A DNA stretch of 16,696 bases from Oscillospiraceae bacterium (GCA_900768675.1 CAAGDT010000195.1:1-16696); one strand, 5' to 3'. Numbered from the stretch's first letter, positions 6,645 through 14,897 are shown. The notes: generated by a model from the letters alone, not told the origin. Numbers and translations are program-made.

Positions 6645-8081
6645 TTATGCCTTAAGTCTTTTTCTTCCGCAGAAAACAACTGCGGCACAATAAAGCATAG
6701 TCAGTACCGCCGACACAATGCAGGAGGACAGATAGCTCATATTAAAGCCTATCTGTGCATTGAGGATAAAGGCAGATATTACAAACATATAGAACATTCC
6801 GGGCAAAAGCGCCATAGCAAAGGGCTTTTTTGTCTTTATCATATACACCGAAATCATCGCAAGTGTGAAAACGGTTATAACCTGATTTGCCCAGGCGCTG
6901 TATCTCCAGAGAAGAGAAAATCCCTCCGGGTTGCTTTTAGAAAATATAAGAAGGGCAGCTGCGGAAAGGAAAACCACTGCTGATATAACAAACTTCCGGC
7001 TTTTGCTGTTTTTGCCGAAAGGCAGCGATTCGGAAATAATAAGCCTTAAGGAGCGGAACGCCGTATCTCCCGAGGTAACGGGAAGAATAATTATCCCGAT
7101 AATTGCGATTGTTCCTCCTACCGTTCCAAGCAGGCTTATCGCCACAATGCCCACAACGTCCGTTGCAGGAGTATCTGCATTTGCAAGCCCCATATTCATA
7201 ACGCCCATTGTGGCAGCCGCCCAGGTCATGGCAATAAAGCCCTCGGCAATCATCATATTGTAGAATACGCTTCTGCCGTGTCTTTCGCTTTCTATTGTCC
7301 TTGAAACTATGGTGGACTGGGTGGAGTGGAAGCCTGAGATAATTCCGCAGGCAACGGTTACAAAGAAAATGGGAATGAACTTAAGTCCTTTCGGGTGCAC
7401 TCCGAAAACGCCTATGTTCCATATTTCATCAAGAGGATAACCCTTGACAATTACACCGATAAGTATTCCAACCGAGGAAAGAAGAAGAACTCCGCCAAGA
7501 ACCGGATATATCCTGCCGATTATCTTATCAATGGGAAGAACGGACGCAATAATGAAATAAGCGAAAATTACTCCGTAGGCTATCCAGAGTACAGGGTTAT
7601 CTATGCCGCTGTCCGCTTTAAGTATGCTTGTAACAAAAACATCTCCGGGCATATAAGCAAAAACCGTTCCCAGCAGCAGAAGAAGAATGCAGACAAATAC
7701 AATGTAAACTCCGTATGCGTATTTGCCGAGAAAGCTCCGGATAAGGTTAGGAGTCTGTTTTCCGCCGTTTCTTACCGAAATCATTCCGCACATATAGTCG
7801 TGAAAGGCTCCTGCTATAACGCAGCCTATGGGGATTGTAATAAAGGCAACGGGCCCGAAAAGTATGCCCTGAATAGGTCCGAGAACAGGGCCCGTTCCTG
7901 CAATATTAAGAATCTGAATAAGGCAGTTCTTCCACTTTTTAAGAGGAACAAAATCTACTCCGTCGTTATTTGTTACTGCAGGAGTAGGCCGGTCGTCGGG
8001 TGAAAATACCTTTTCGCATATCTTGCCGTAAATTCCGCCTCCCACAAAAAGTATAACAAGTCCTGCAATAAACGTTATCAT
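6645..8081 (-). CDS. cstA: CstA-family transporter (carbon starvation protein)
   Basis: The product is 478 residues and very hydrophobic, with many transmembrane segments throughout. The family signature LNIAGTGPVLGPIQGILFGP lies at about residues 59-78, followed by a GxFHDY motif (GAFHDYMCGM) and MPGDVF. CstA/BtsT proteins import peptides or pyruvate under carbon limitation. This is the short form common in Firmicutes; E. coli CstA is about 700 residues. ATG 8081 has AAAGGTG upstream. The gene is monocistronic, with its own consensus promoter; the chemoreceptor downstream has a separate one. The exact substrate cannot be told from the sequence. Confidence 0.92.
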   Translation of the reverse strand: MITFIAGLVILFVGGGIYGKICEKVFSPDDRPTPAVTNNDGVDFVPLKKWKNCLIQILNIAGTGPVLGPIQGILFGPVAFITIPIGCVIAGAFHDYMCGMISVRNGGKQTPNLIRSFLGKYAYGVYIVFVCILLLLLGTVFAYMPGDVFVTSILKADSGIDNPVLWIAYGVIFAYFIIASVLPIDKIIGRIYPVLGGVLLLSSVGILIGVIVKGYPLDEIWNIGVFGVHPKGLKFIPIFFVTVACGIISGFHSTQSTIVSRTIESERHGRSVFYNMMIAEGFIAMTWAAATMGVMNMGLANADTPATDVVGIVAISLLGTVGGTIAIIGIIILPVTSGDTAFRSLRLIISESLPFGKNSKSRKFVISAVVFLSAAALLIFSKSNPEGFSLLWRYSAWANQVITVFTLAMISVYMIKTKKPFAMALLPGMFYMFVISAFILNAQIGFNMSYLSSCIVSAVLTMLYCAAVVFCGRKRLKA

Positions 8082-8123
8082 TTTTCATCAACACCTTTGC
8101 CGTTTATTTGCTATGATAACTGT

Positions 8124-8152
8124 AATATATCACAAAAGCAGTTCTATGTCAA
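8124..8152 (-). promoter_or_regulatory. Sigma-A promoter of cstA
   Basis: On the minus strand, TTGACA (8152-8147), a 17-base spacer and TATATT (8129-8124). The leader to the cstA ATG is about 36 bases. The 3' end of the doubtful 8144-8536 ORF would overlap this promoter. Confidence 0.82.
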
Positions 8153-8536
8153 ACATAAATTGCCGTCTTTGCGTATGCGGAGAAGAATAGGTTTGCGAGG
8201 GTGAAACAGGATATAAAAATAATCCCGATTCGTAATCGGGTTTTTGGGGTGCCTGTAAGGGGCGAACAGAATAGATTTGCGAGGGTGCTGCTCACCTTCG
8301 CGTAATTTGCGGTTGTGAACAGTTCTTATGTTTCGTCTATAATAGTTCTTAGTAGAAAATGTATCAAGCCCGGCTTCTCCGACATCAGTTTTCAATCTAC
8401 ATATCTTTGATAGAGTTAAGCCGCCCGTAACTGCATCTGAGAGCATAATTGCGACATCTGTTTCATCTTCATGATATAAATTAGCAGACGAACTCATATC
8501 GAAGTCTTTTTCTGTGTAATCTATATAATTGCACAT
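8144..8536 (-). CDS. Doubtful 130-codon ORF, possibly a gene with altered 3' end
   Basis: An open frame starts at ATG 8536 with only a weak upstream TAGG. The first 65 or so residues (for example NLYHEDETDVAIMLSDAVTGG) have a protein-like, acidic composition and could be a real or once-real gene. The last 60 residues are read out of a direct repeat and a terminator hairpin (8184-8287), and the stop lies inside the cstA promoter. That part looks like non-coding DNA read by accident. My best reading is a gene fragment whose original 3' end has been replaced by intergenic sequence. No family is recognised. Confidence 0.3.
   Translation of the reverse strand: MCNYIDYTEKDFDMSSSANLYHEDETDVAIMLSDAVTGGLTLSKICRLKTDVGEAGLDTFSTKNYYRRNIRTVHNRKLREGEQHPRKSILFAPYRHPKNPITNRDYFYILFHPRKPILLRIRKDGNLCLT
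8184..8203. repeat. 20-base direct repeat, copy 1
   Basis: AGAATAGGTTTGCGAGGGTG. It matches the second copy at 8268-8287 in 19 of 20 bases. The two copies flank the terminator at 8224-8245. Confidence 0.8.
8224..8245. terminator. Bidirectional intrinsic terminator
   Basis: A 7-bp stem (CCCGATT 8224-8230, loop CGT, AATCGGG 8234-8240) is followed by TTTTT on the plus strand and by ATTATTTTTAT on the minus strand. It would stop minus-strand transcription from the 8536 side before the cstA promoter. Confidence 0.75.
8268..8287. repeat. 20-base direct repeat, copy 2
   Basis: AGAATAGATTTGCGAGGGTG, differing from copy 1 (8184-8203) at one base and lying 84 bases away in the same orientation. This suggests a small intergenic repeat family. 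Confidence 0.8.
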
Positions 8537-8644
8537 TTGTATTGCCTACATTCGTCATAGTTAATCTGACATGATTAGTATGATAAAATGGAGAAAAAAT
8601 AAAATATAAGCTTTCGTATATTGCAGTAAATGTCTTTGTATATA

Positions 8645-8959
8645 TTAATCTATATTACTTTCAATATTACTATTAATATTGAGTTCATTAAACACATCTT
8701 TTAACTTTCCAATGTCATCAAATGAAAACAGATTTATGTATCTTAACTCTGTGTAATCTTTAAAAACGTTATAATTAAAATTGTATGGAATATTTAACTT
8801 ATAACTCCTATACCCCCCAATTGATATATAGTGAAAATCTTTCAGATGATCGAATATAAAATTTATATCTACTGAATCATCAATCTGTAAAAATATCTCC
8901 TTATCAATAAATGTCAGTTTTTTTGACTCAACAGCCAAGTATCCATCATCTTCGACATA
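8645..8959 (-). pseudogene. 5'-truncated unknown gene ending at a rearrangement joint
   Basis: The minus-strand frame is open from 8959 to the stop at 8645, about 104 residues. A TTG at 8938 could serve as a start, but no good ribosome binding site precedes it, and the sequence before it (YVEDDGY) runs on smoothly as protein up to a stop at 8960-8962. That is exactly where the plus-strand reductase fragment begins. I therefore read it as the C-terminal part of a gene whose front was lost. The product is rich in Asp, Phe, Tyr, Asn and Ile, and its DNA is markedly more AT-rich than the surrounding genes, which suggests separate origin. The family is not recognised. A small intact gene from TTG 8938 is less likely but possible. 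Confidence 0.45.
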
Positions 8960-9602
8960 TTACGGACAGCAGGAATCCTCAAAATATACAAAGTCGAAAT
9001 TCCTTTCCGAGAGAGCAATCCTCAGCGAAGCAGCAAAGGGCTTTAACGCAAAGATAATGCGTGTCGGAAACCTTTCTGCACGGGATACAGACGGCGAATA
9101 TCAGATAAATTTCACCACAAATACCTTTATGGGCAGGCTTAAATCCAATCTTATAATCGGAAAATATCCCTATGATATGATAGAAAAGCCCTTTGAGCTT
9201 TCGCCGATAGACTATGCTGCAAAAGCAATTCTTCTGCTTGCACAGACTCCGAAGGAGTGTACCGTTTTCCACCCCTTCAACAACCATACGCTTATGATGG
9301 GCGACCTGTATATGGAAATGGACAGGAACGGGCTTCATTCCGAGGCGGCGGAAGAGGAGGAATACGAAAAAGCCCTTGACGATGCAAAACAGAATCCCGA
9401 AAAGGCGAAGATTCTTTCCAGCCTTATAGCTTATCAGAACATAGCCCACGGTCAGAAGGTGTATGCTGTTGAGAAAAGCAATAAATACACAATGCAGGTG
9501 CTCTACCGGATGGGCTTCCGCTGGTCCGAAACCTCTCAGGAATATATGCGGCGTTTTCTGAAAGCGCTTATGGGGCTTGGCTTCTTCGACCTTGGCGTAT
9601 AA
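8958..9602 (+). pseudogene. C-terminal remnant of NRPS-type thioester reductase
   Basis: About 214 codons are open without a start or ribosome binding site at the front. The opening YYGQQESSKYTKSKFLSERA contains the YxxxK active-site motif of extended short-chain dehydrogenases. It is followed by KIMRVGNLSARDTDGEYQIN and FTTNTFMGRL, typical of the reductase (R) domains that release products from nonribosomal peptide synthetases or carboxylic acid reductases as aldehydes. The N-terminal NAD(P)-binding part and all upstream adenylation and carrier domains are missing, so the fragment should be non-functional. The C-terminus and the following terminator are intact. An internal ATG at 9057 is available but falls well after the active site. 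The parent gene was probably a large NRPS. Confidence 0.8.
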
Positions 9603-9614
9603 TCATCAAAAAGG

Positions 9615-9650
9615 CGGAACAGTCATATTGGCTGTTCCGTCAGATTTTAT
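9615..9650 (+). terminator. Terminator of the former reductase gene
   Basis: An 8-bp stem CGGAACAG (9615-9622) with CTGTTCCG (9632-9639) has a 9-base loop and is followed by TCAGATTTTATATT. It starts 13 bases after the stop codon and is a surviving end of the ancestral gene. Confidence 0.65.
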
Positions 9651-9657
9651 ATTCATT

Positions 9658-9746
9658 TTATACGATGGTGCAGCAATTTTATCGGTAAAAAGCAAAAATT
9701 TACATTTAGTAAAATGTCCGGTTTTGCTGCACTTCGTTTTGTATAA
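9658..9746. repeat. 89-base imperfect palindrome
   Basis: Nested complementary segments are TTATAC (9658-9663) with GTATAA (9741-9746), GTGCAGCAA (9668-9676) with TTGCTGCAC (9724-9732), CGG (9683-9685) with CCG (9718-9720), and ACATTT (9702-9707) with AAATGT (9712-9717). No gene explains it. It may be a structured RNA, a small mobile-element relic or a protein-binding site (TTTAC-ATTTA-GTAAA at its centre). The remaining 9747-9898 bases hold no gene that I can see. Confidence 0.55.
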
Positions 9747-9813
9747 TGTATTCATATATTAGGATACATTCTGACATCAAAGCATATTGCAACAGTGGTG
9801 AAGCCTGAATTGT

Positions 9814-9844
9814 GATAAAACAAAACAGAAAGCTTTCGGCTGTT
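9814..9844 (-). terminator. Possible terminator of the C11 protease operon
   Basis: On the minus strand, AACAG, an 11-base loop and CTGTT (9844-9824) are followed by TTGTTTTATC. The stem is short, and it lies about 55 bases after the protease stop codon. Confidence 0.35.
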
Positions 9845-9898
9845 GCAGGTCTTATTATCGGGGTGCATTTCCTGTAAAGCAAATCCGCTTGCAGACTT

Positions 9899-11041
9899 TT
9901 ATGAGGCAGTTATAGCTAGTATTTCAGAATAATTATATCTTAAAAACGCAGTGTAGTAATCATCTGCGCTTTTTTCAATATAATCTGCCATCAGCTTACT
10001 GTCCTCCGTAGGAAAGCAAAAGCTTATTCCGGACAAATCACTCATATTATCGGAAGCAGCAACAGTTATGCAGTCAGAAAAATCAGCTTCTATTCCCAAT
10101 ATCCTTGCAAAATCGCCCATATCGTATATTCCGTATGAGAAACAACCAATACTGCGGGCTTCGCTTATCGCCACTTCAAACCGGGTTTTCCCTTTGTCAA
10201 TGCAGTCCTTAAAGGCAGCCTTTACTGTATCAAGCTCAGACAAATTGAGAACAGTAAGGGAAAATTCCTCTTTTTTGCTGTATTCTTCCGAGAAGCTGTT
10301 AAGGAGGGCGGCTATTTCATTACCGCTGCCAAGTGAATTTGCTATTGCCCTGTAATCCCAGCCGCCTGCGGGCTCTTTATTCTCGGAGGCTATCATATAG
10401 TCGCAGTATTTTGCCGCAATCAAGGCTGTTTCATAGTTCGACATATAACAAGCGTCAAAGCCTATAAAATCAAAACCGAAGGGGTATGAGCAGGACTTAA
10501 GTGCATTATCAAATTCATCAACGGTAAGCCAATCGCCGCCATAAATTTCATCCTTGCAGATTCCTTCAAGAAAACCGCCGCCATGGTCCCAAAGAATTAA
10601 AGAGGTTTTCTTCGCAGGGAATTTTTCCGTTCCCCAGTCAATAAATTCTCTCAGCGTTGATGAAGCACCCATGCTTGAAAGCTCGTTTTCCTCCAGAAGC
10701 TCCATTTTGTTTTCGCATATTCTGTATCTTTGCAGCTTTTCAGCGGCAATCCCGTGTTTCTTCCAGCTTGTGCTTCCGCCTGTTTCAAGTATGATATTTA
10801 CATTATGGGGAATATCCGCAGCCAGAAGCTCCGATATGTCATCTGAGGCAGCTCCGTTTTTGCTTTCAAGGGAGCTGCCGCATATATAAATCAGCAGAGT
10901 ATAATCGTCCTCATACAAATCAGGCGACCGGATTACCGATTCTGTGCTGTCGGTTACCTTCTCCTTCAAATTCTCGTTCTTACAGCCTGAAAACAGAGCG
11001 AGAATAACCGAAAGCGCAGCAATAAATAGCTTGTTTTTCAT
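9899..11041 (-). CDS. Clostripain-like (C11) cysteine protease lipoprotein
   Basis: The product is 380 residues. It has an N-terminal lipoprotein-type signal (hydrophobic stretch 5-18, then FSGC with Cys20; Phe at the -3 position is slightly unusual), so it is probably anchored outside the membrane. The Peptidase C11 catalytic pair is present: His153 in LILWDHGGG and Cys198 in DFIGFDACYMSN. C11 enzymes cut after basic residues, chiefly Arg, and include clostripain and fragipain, which activates a Bacteroides toxin. ATG 11041 lies 6 bases after the stop of the large secreted protein gene, and its AAGG site overlaps that stop, so the two are translationally coupled. The natural inference is that this protease processes its neighbour or its neighbour's targets at the cell surface. 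Confidence 0.88.
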   Translation of the reverse strand: MKNKLFIAALSVILALFSGCKNENLKEKVTDSTESVIRSPDLYEDDYTLLIYICGSSLESKNGAASDDISELLAADIPHNVNIILETGGSTSWKKHGIAAEKLQRYRICENKMELLEENELSSMGASSTLREFIDWGTEKFPAKKTSLILWDHGGGFLEGICKDEIYGGDWLTVDEFDNALKSCSYPFGFDFIGFDACYMSNYETALIAAKYCDYMIASENKEPAGGWDYRAIANSLGSGNEIAALLNSFSEEYSKKEEFSLTVLNLSELDTVKAAFKDCIDKGKTRFEVAISEARSIGCFSYGIYDMGDFARILGIEADFSDCITVAASDNMSDLSGISFCFPTEDSKLMADYIEKSADDYYTAFLRYNYSEILAITAS

Positions 11042-11047
11042 ACAGCC

Positions 11048-14000
11048 TTATCCGATTGGGAAGATGAAATAGGGCTCTTGGTAATTTGTATTGTAGAAAT
11101 ATGCAGCCTCGTCACAGTGCCAATACCGATGCTTTTCTCCATAAAGGGCCGCCTGAAGTATAACGTAATTGCTCTTCATTGAATCGGTTTTCATATCATA
11201 GACGGTTGCGTCATACTCCTTGTGTATATGGAAGTATTCTTTTGACGCTTTCCTGTCATAATCCCGGGAGTCTTTGTTAATAAGCCTGTATTCCTTTCCG
11301 GGAGTAAAATAATACCCGGCACCGTAGCGATATTCATCATCAACCACTACTTTTGAAAAGCCGTTGGTTAATCCGTCCTTATTGCATATCAATGTGCGTG
11401 AACCGTCAAGAGTAAGGTCCTTATCCGATACGCCTGAGGTTAAAATTTTTGTAGGTTTTATATCGACGTCGAAAGCATTGGATTCTACCATATGCACCAT
11501 ATACTCTGACGGGGGATTTATAAGCTTACCGCTTGTCATATAATCACCAAAGGTCATATTGCTGTAGGATATAAACCTATTGCTTGCCTTAAGATTATTA
11601 AAGCGGGTTTTAATTATTTTCAAATCCTTTGCGTCAAGAATATTTTCCGATAACAGATTTACTATGCCCTTATATCCCGAAGCACTTACGGTACCGATGT
11701 ATGTACCCGCAGGCAGCATCCAATCAGTCGATAGTCCGGTAATCAAAAATGTGGGTCGATCATAAATTTTAGTGTAATAAACATAGGCTTCCGGTCCGTT
11801 GTCTTCGTATCCTTCGTAAGTCCACTGATCACGAGTCAGTTTATCTCCGGCAAAGTTTTCGTAGCTGTATTTAATTTCCATATTATACTTAACAGCACTT
11901 ATACGCATGGTAATAAAATTATCTATAACATAGCAGAATGAATAGCCCTCAGGTTCTTCGTATAAACCGCTATAATTCTTTATCACATCAAGAGCCTTGT
12001 GGCAGGCTTCAGTTATCTCCCTTCCGCCCGACTTATCATATTTTTCCGCAAAAGAGGCTGTAAAGCCGTAATCAAAAATCATTGCCGTAAAGGCTTTTCT
12101 GATGTTTTTCATATCCTGGGCGGCTTCCGACTGGAAATTGTACTTGTATTTCATCATTTCATCAAAAGTATAAAGTATTCCGTTATTGGCATATATCTGC
12201 TTGCATAGGTTTACATAATCAGCCTTTATATCATTCAGGAAGCTGTTGTCAAGATGCTTGAACATAATCTGCTTATTAATATAGCCGTAGAGCGTTTTTC
12301 CTGTTTCAGCAGTATATGTGATTGAATAATCTCCGGTTTCATTCATCTTCCGAACCGCATTTTCAAGATCAGCTTTTAACGCGTCTGAAAGCTCATCGGA
12401 ATAAGAAAAGCTTCCCTTTCTGACGAAAACATCAGTACAAGAGGAAAAAGTATTATCATCAAGAGGGATTTTTACCGTTTTACTCTCGTCAATCTTCTTT
12501 GCGTCAACGCTGAAGGACGGATTCGTTTTATCCGGTATTGCCAATTTTCCTTCTTCATCGTAATAGAGAACAAGCTCGCTTCCGTGTTCGGCACGGATAT
12601 AATCCACCAGTGAACGGCGACAGTCTGCAATGTAGGAGTTCACGGTCTTGTCAAGCTTTTCCACGTAGTTTGTGTTGAAGGTGTTCCAGTCCTTCTCAAG
12701 CTGTTTCAGATTGTTTTTCTGTACCAGGCTGATAATATCATCGCCGTATTTCTCAACGGTATTTTTTAAATCCTTTATATCGCAGTCAAGGTTGCCAATC
12801 ATTGACTTCATATCGGTAACGATTGACAAAATCTCCCCTACCTGTGCGTCAGCCCCGCTGTCAATGCCCATTAGCGAGAAAACTGCTCCGACGAGATCGC
12901 CGCCATAAAACTCGGAAAGGGTTGTAGCCTGAATAATCATTGCAATATTGACAATGTCGTTAATTAAGTCTTCGGAGGAATATTCGGTGAACTTTTCGAC
13001 AAGATTATCAATTGCTTTTAAGCTATCTCTGCTTGTTTCAAAGGCGTAAGCAAGACCTGCGCTGTTGTTTTCGGAGACCGTTCCCCAATGGTCGGTAAGC
13101 TTGCCCTCGGAAATTTCCACATATCCGTTAAACAGCTTTTTGTCTTTATCTGCGGAGAATGTGAACTCAATATCGCATTCGTTCCCGGAATTTTTGACCG
13201 AGGTTACCTCCGCTCCCTCAAAATCGCCGATGAATTTAATATCTGACGCAGAAAGCTCGTAAAGGTTGCCGTTTCTTGCATAAAGCTGTGCGGCAGCCGT
13301 AAATTTATCCGAGTCGCCCTCCGGCTTCTCAATGGACCTTATCACACCGCCGAGAGAAGCGCAGCCCGCAATAATTTCAACGCTTATTCCATCTCCGCCT
13401 ACTGCTTTTGAGTCGATTTTCAGGGTCTTTCCGTATAGAGCATTTACCGCTTCGTCAATGTTCGTTTCATGGCTCTTTAAGTAAATCTTCAGCGAGGTTT
13501 TGTCATCGCAAACTACAACCTTTTCAGCCCTTTCATCCCCGACAGCTACAAGAGCCGCCATTTCTTCATCCGCCAACTCGACAGACGCGCCGTAAATCTC
13601 TGCGTCAAAGCTTAAAAGTCCGTCCTCAAAAGCAAAGGTTTTATCGTCTATGTATGCATCGAGATTCAGAACCTCGGTTTTTGCAATTAAACTTATTCCC
13701 GATTCTGTTGCGCCTGCTCCAAGCTCTATATATCCCCACATTACCGATGTTACTTCTATTGTTCCCTTTGTTTCAATACTGATTATATCGTCCTTGCCCA
13801 CAACAGAGGTAACTTCAAGCTCCTCAAAAACACCGGAAAGGGTTATATCCTCCGGTTTGATTTCTTCATTGGCAGCTGTGCCCGTCAGCTTAAGCTCCAG
13901 GGTAGGATTTTTCATACCGTTTTTCAGACCTGTGGTTGTTATTTCCGCCCATGTTGTAACGCTTTCGTCAAGGCTGACCAGTTGAAAGCCTGCAACAAAG

Positions 14001-14455
14001 CAGTCGTTTTCAACAGCATCCTTATGCACATATAAACAATACATACAGAAATAATCGTACTCAGGTTCTTTAAAGCTTATTTCAATGGTTTTTTCGCCGC
14101 TATTCTCAAGGCTGACATTTTCAACAACAGTTTCGCTGAAAAGCTTCGCAATATCCTCTTCGTTGGTATCGGCGGTTATTGTTTCAGCAGCCGCTTTTGA
14201 AATACAATATGCCACAACCCGAATCATATCGCTTGTAATATCCGATTTAAAGCTTGTATTATCAGCGGAAAGAGTTATAAGTCTTGTTCCGTCAATTTCA
14301 TTGGAAATCGTCTCGGCAAAAACCATTTTTTCGCAATCTTCTTCGGAAATTTCCCAGCTTCCGTCCCAACCCGGCGGATTTGAACAGACGGCGAGATTAA
14401 GGCAGAATATTACAGCCAGAAGAATTGCTGTTACTCTTTTAAAATTTGTTTTCAT
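11048..14455 (-). CDS. Large secreted multidomain protein, function unknown
   Basis: The product is 1135 residues. Residues 1-24 form a signal peptide; Cys24 after NLAV could be lipidated, but Val at -1 is not a standard lipobox. The first 470 residues look beta-rich and contain two related units, at about 190-265 and 390-465, sharing DI..SG.FE..EVTSV and a later GYIE/GYVE. About 477-625 is strongly helical and coiled-coil-like, with a hydrophobic patch GDLVGAVFSLMGI near 519-531 and a dibasic CRRSL. The remaining C-terminal third is rich in Tyr and Lys. Layout and size recall surface proteins or helical-core pore formers, but I cannot assign a family. AAGGAGC lies 7 bases before ATG 14455. 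It is co-transcribed with the C11 protease. Confidence 0.85.
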   Translation of the reverse strand: MKTNFKRVTAILLAVIFCLNLAVCSNPPGWDGSWEISEEDCEKMVFAETISNEIDGTRLITLSADNTSFKSDITSDMIRVVAYCISKAAAETITADTNEEDIAKLFSETVVENVSLENSGEKTIEISFKEPEYDYFCMYCLYVHKDAVENDCFVAGFQLVSLDESVTTWAEITTTGLKNGMKNPTLELKLTGTAANEEIKPEDITLSGVFEELEVTSVVGKDDIISIETKGTIEVTSVMWGYIELGAGATESGISLIAKTEVLNLDAYIDDKTFAFEDGLLSFDAEIYGASVELADEEMAALVAVGDERAEKVVVCDDKTSLKIYLKSHETNIDEAVNALYGKTLKIDSKAVGGDGISVEIIAGCASLGGVIRSIEKPEGDSDKFTAAAQLYARNGNLYELSASDIKFIGDFEGAEVTSVKNSGNECDIEFTFSADKDKKLFNGYVEISEGKLTDHWGTVSENNSAGLAYAFETSRDSLKAIDNLVEKFTEYSSEDLINDIVNIAMIIQATTLSEFYGGDLVGAVFSLMGIDSGADAQVGEILSIVTDMKSMIGNLDCDIKDLKNTVEKYGDDIISLVQKNNLKQLEKDWNTFNTNYVEKLDKTVNSYIADCRRSLVDYIRAEHGSELVLYYDEEGKLAIPDKTNPSFSVDAKKIDESKTVKIPLDDNTFSSCTDVFVRKGSFSYSDELSDALKADLENAVRKMNETGDYSITYTAETGKTLYGYINKQIMFKHLDNSFLNDIKADYVNLCKQIYANNGILYTFDEMMKYKYNFQSEAAQDMKNIRKAFTAMIFDYGFTASFAEKYDKSGGREITEACHKALDVIKNYSGLYEEPEGYSFCYVIDNFITMRISAVKYNMEIKYSYENFAGDKLTRDQWTYEGYEDNGPEAYVYYTKIYDRPTFLITGLSTDWMLPAGTYIGTVSASGYKGIVNLLSENILDAKDLKIIKTRFNNLKASNRFISYSNMTFGDYMTSGKLINPPSEYMVHMVESNAFDVDIKPTKILTSGVSDKDLTLDGSRTLICNKDGLTNGFSKVVVDDEYRYGAGYYFTPGKEYRLINKDSRDYDRKASKEYFHIHKEYDATVYDMKTDSMKSNYVILQAALYGEKHRYWHCDEAAYFYNTNYQEPYFIFPIG

Positions 14456-14482
14456 TTTTAGCTCCTTCGTCGTTTTTGTCTC

Positions 14483-14610
14483 ATACTGATAACAATTTTA
14501 ACTCAGGAAATCTTTGCCGAAATCCGGCACCGTCTTTCTGCAAATCTTTTCCTTCATTCAAACGGTTATCAGTATAGCGGTCTTTACTGCATATTCAGGA
14601 ATATACTGCA
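14483..14610 (-). promoter_or_regulatory. Upstream region of secreted-protein operon with inverted repeats
   Basis: A perfect 11-bp inverted repeat, ATACTGATAAC (14483-14493) and GTTATCAGTAT (14565-14575), spans 93 bases. Just beyond it, TACTGCA occurs twice (14585-14591 and 14604-14610) around a palindrome ATATTC-AG-GAATAT (14591-14604). These are operator-like, or could fold in the leader RNA. A minus-strand -10-like TATACT (14576-14571) has no convincing -35, so the promoter may need an activator or another sigma factor. I see no gene between 14456 and 14702. Confidence 0.4.
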
Positions 14611-14702
14611 ATCGGCTTTCCTCAATAAAAGGAATTTTTGCACGGGTAAGCCCGTCGGTAACATATTGCATTTTCTCTTCGGATTAAGGCAACACCGCAC
14701 AA

Positions 14703-14897
14703 TTATCGGCTATCGCCTTTGCCGCACGCTTGCTTGCTCAAGGCTGCTAATTGTTTATCACGTTTTATAATTTCGCCACGCATATAGTCGTTCTGATTTT
14801 TGATAATTGTTATCTGTTCGGTAGTATAGGCAGCAAATCCCGTCTTTAGCAGTTGAAATACTGGTCTTTTAATATGCATCATACTTTTATGCTGCAC
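14703..14897 (-). CDS. In-frame extension after the HExxH gene, doubtful
   Basis: The frame continues for 64 codons directly after the TGA stop of the 14898-15773 gene, opening with GTG and with ATG codons six and seven residues later. The middle (TTEQITIIKNQNDYMRGEIIKRDKQLAAL) is split here as TTEQITIIKNQ and DYMRGEIIKRDKQ, and looks helical. There is no clear ribosome binding site. It may be a tiny coupled gene, the remnant of a once longer C-terminus, or chance. Confidence that it is translated is low. Confidence 0.25.
   Translation of the reverse strand: MQHKSMMHIKRPVFQLLKTGFAAYTTEQITIIKNQNDYMRGEIIKRDKQLAALSKQACGKGDSR

Noticed and set aside
7395..8003. 202-codon open frame antisense to cstA
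   Set aside because: It is a shadow of the conserved membrane protein gene, rich in Asn, Lys and Tyr as expected from antisense reading, with no ribosome binding site.
9577..9762. 61-codon plus-strand frame after the reductase remnant
   Set aside because: It reads through the terminator hairpin and the palindrome, and has no ribosome binding site.
14686..14730. Possible end of an insertion element (GGCAACACCGCACAATTATCGGC)
   Set aside because: The boundary looks familiar as an intergenic repeat, but there is no transposase, no terminal inverted repeat pair and no target duplication, so an insertion element is not supported.
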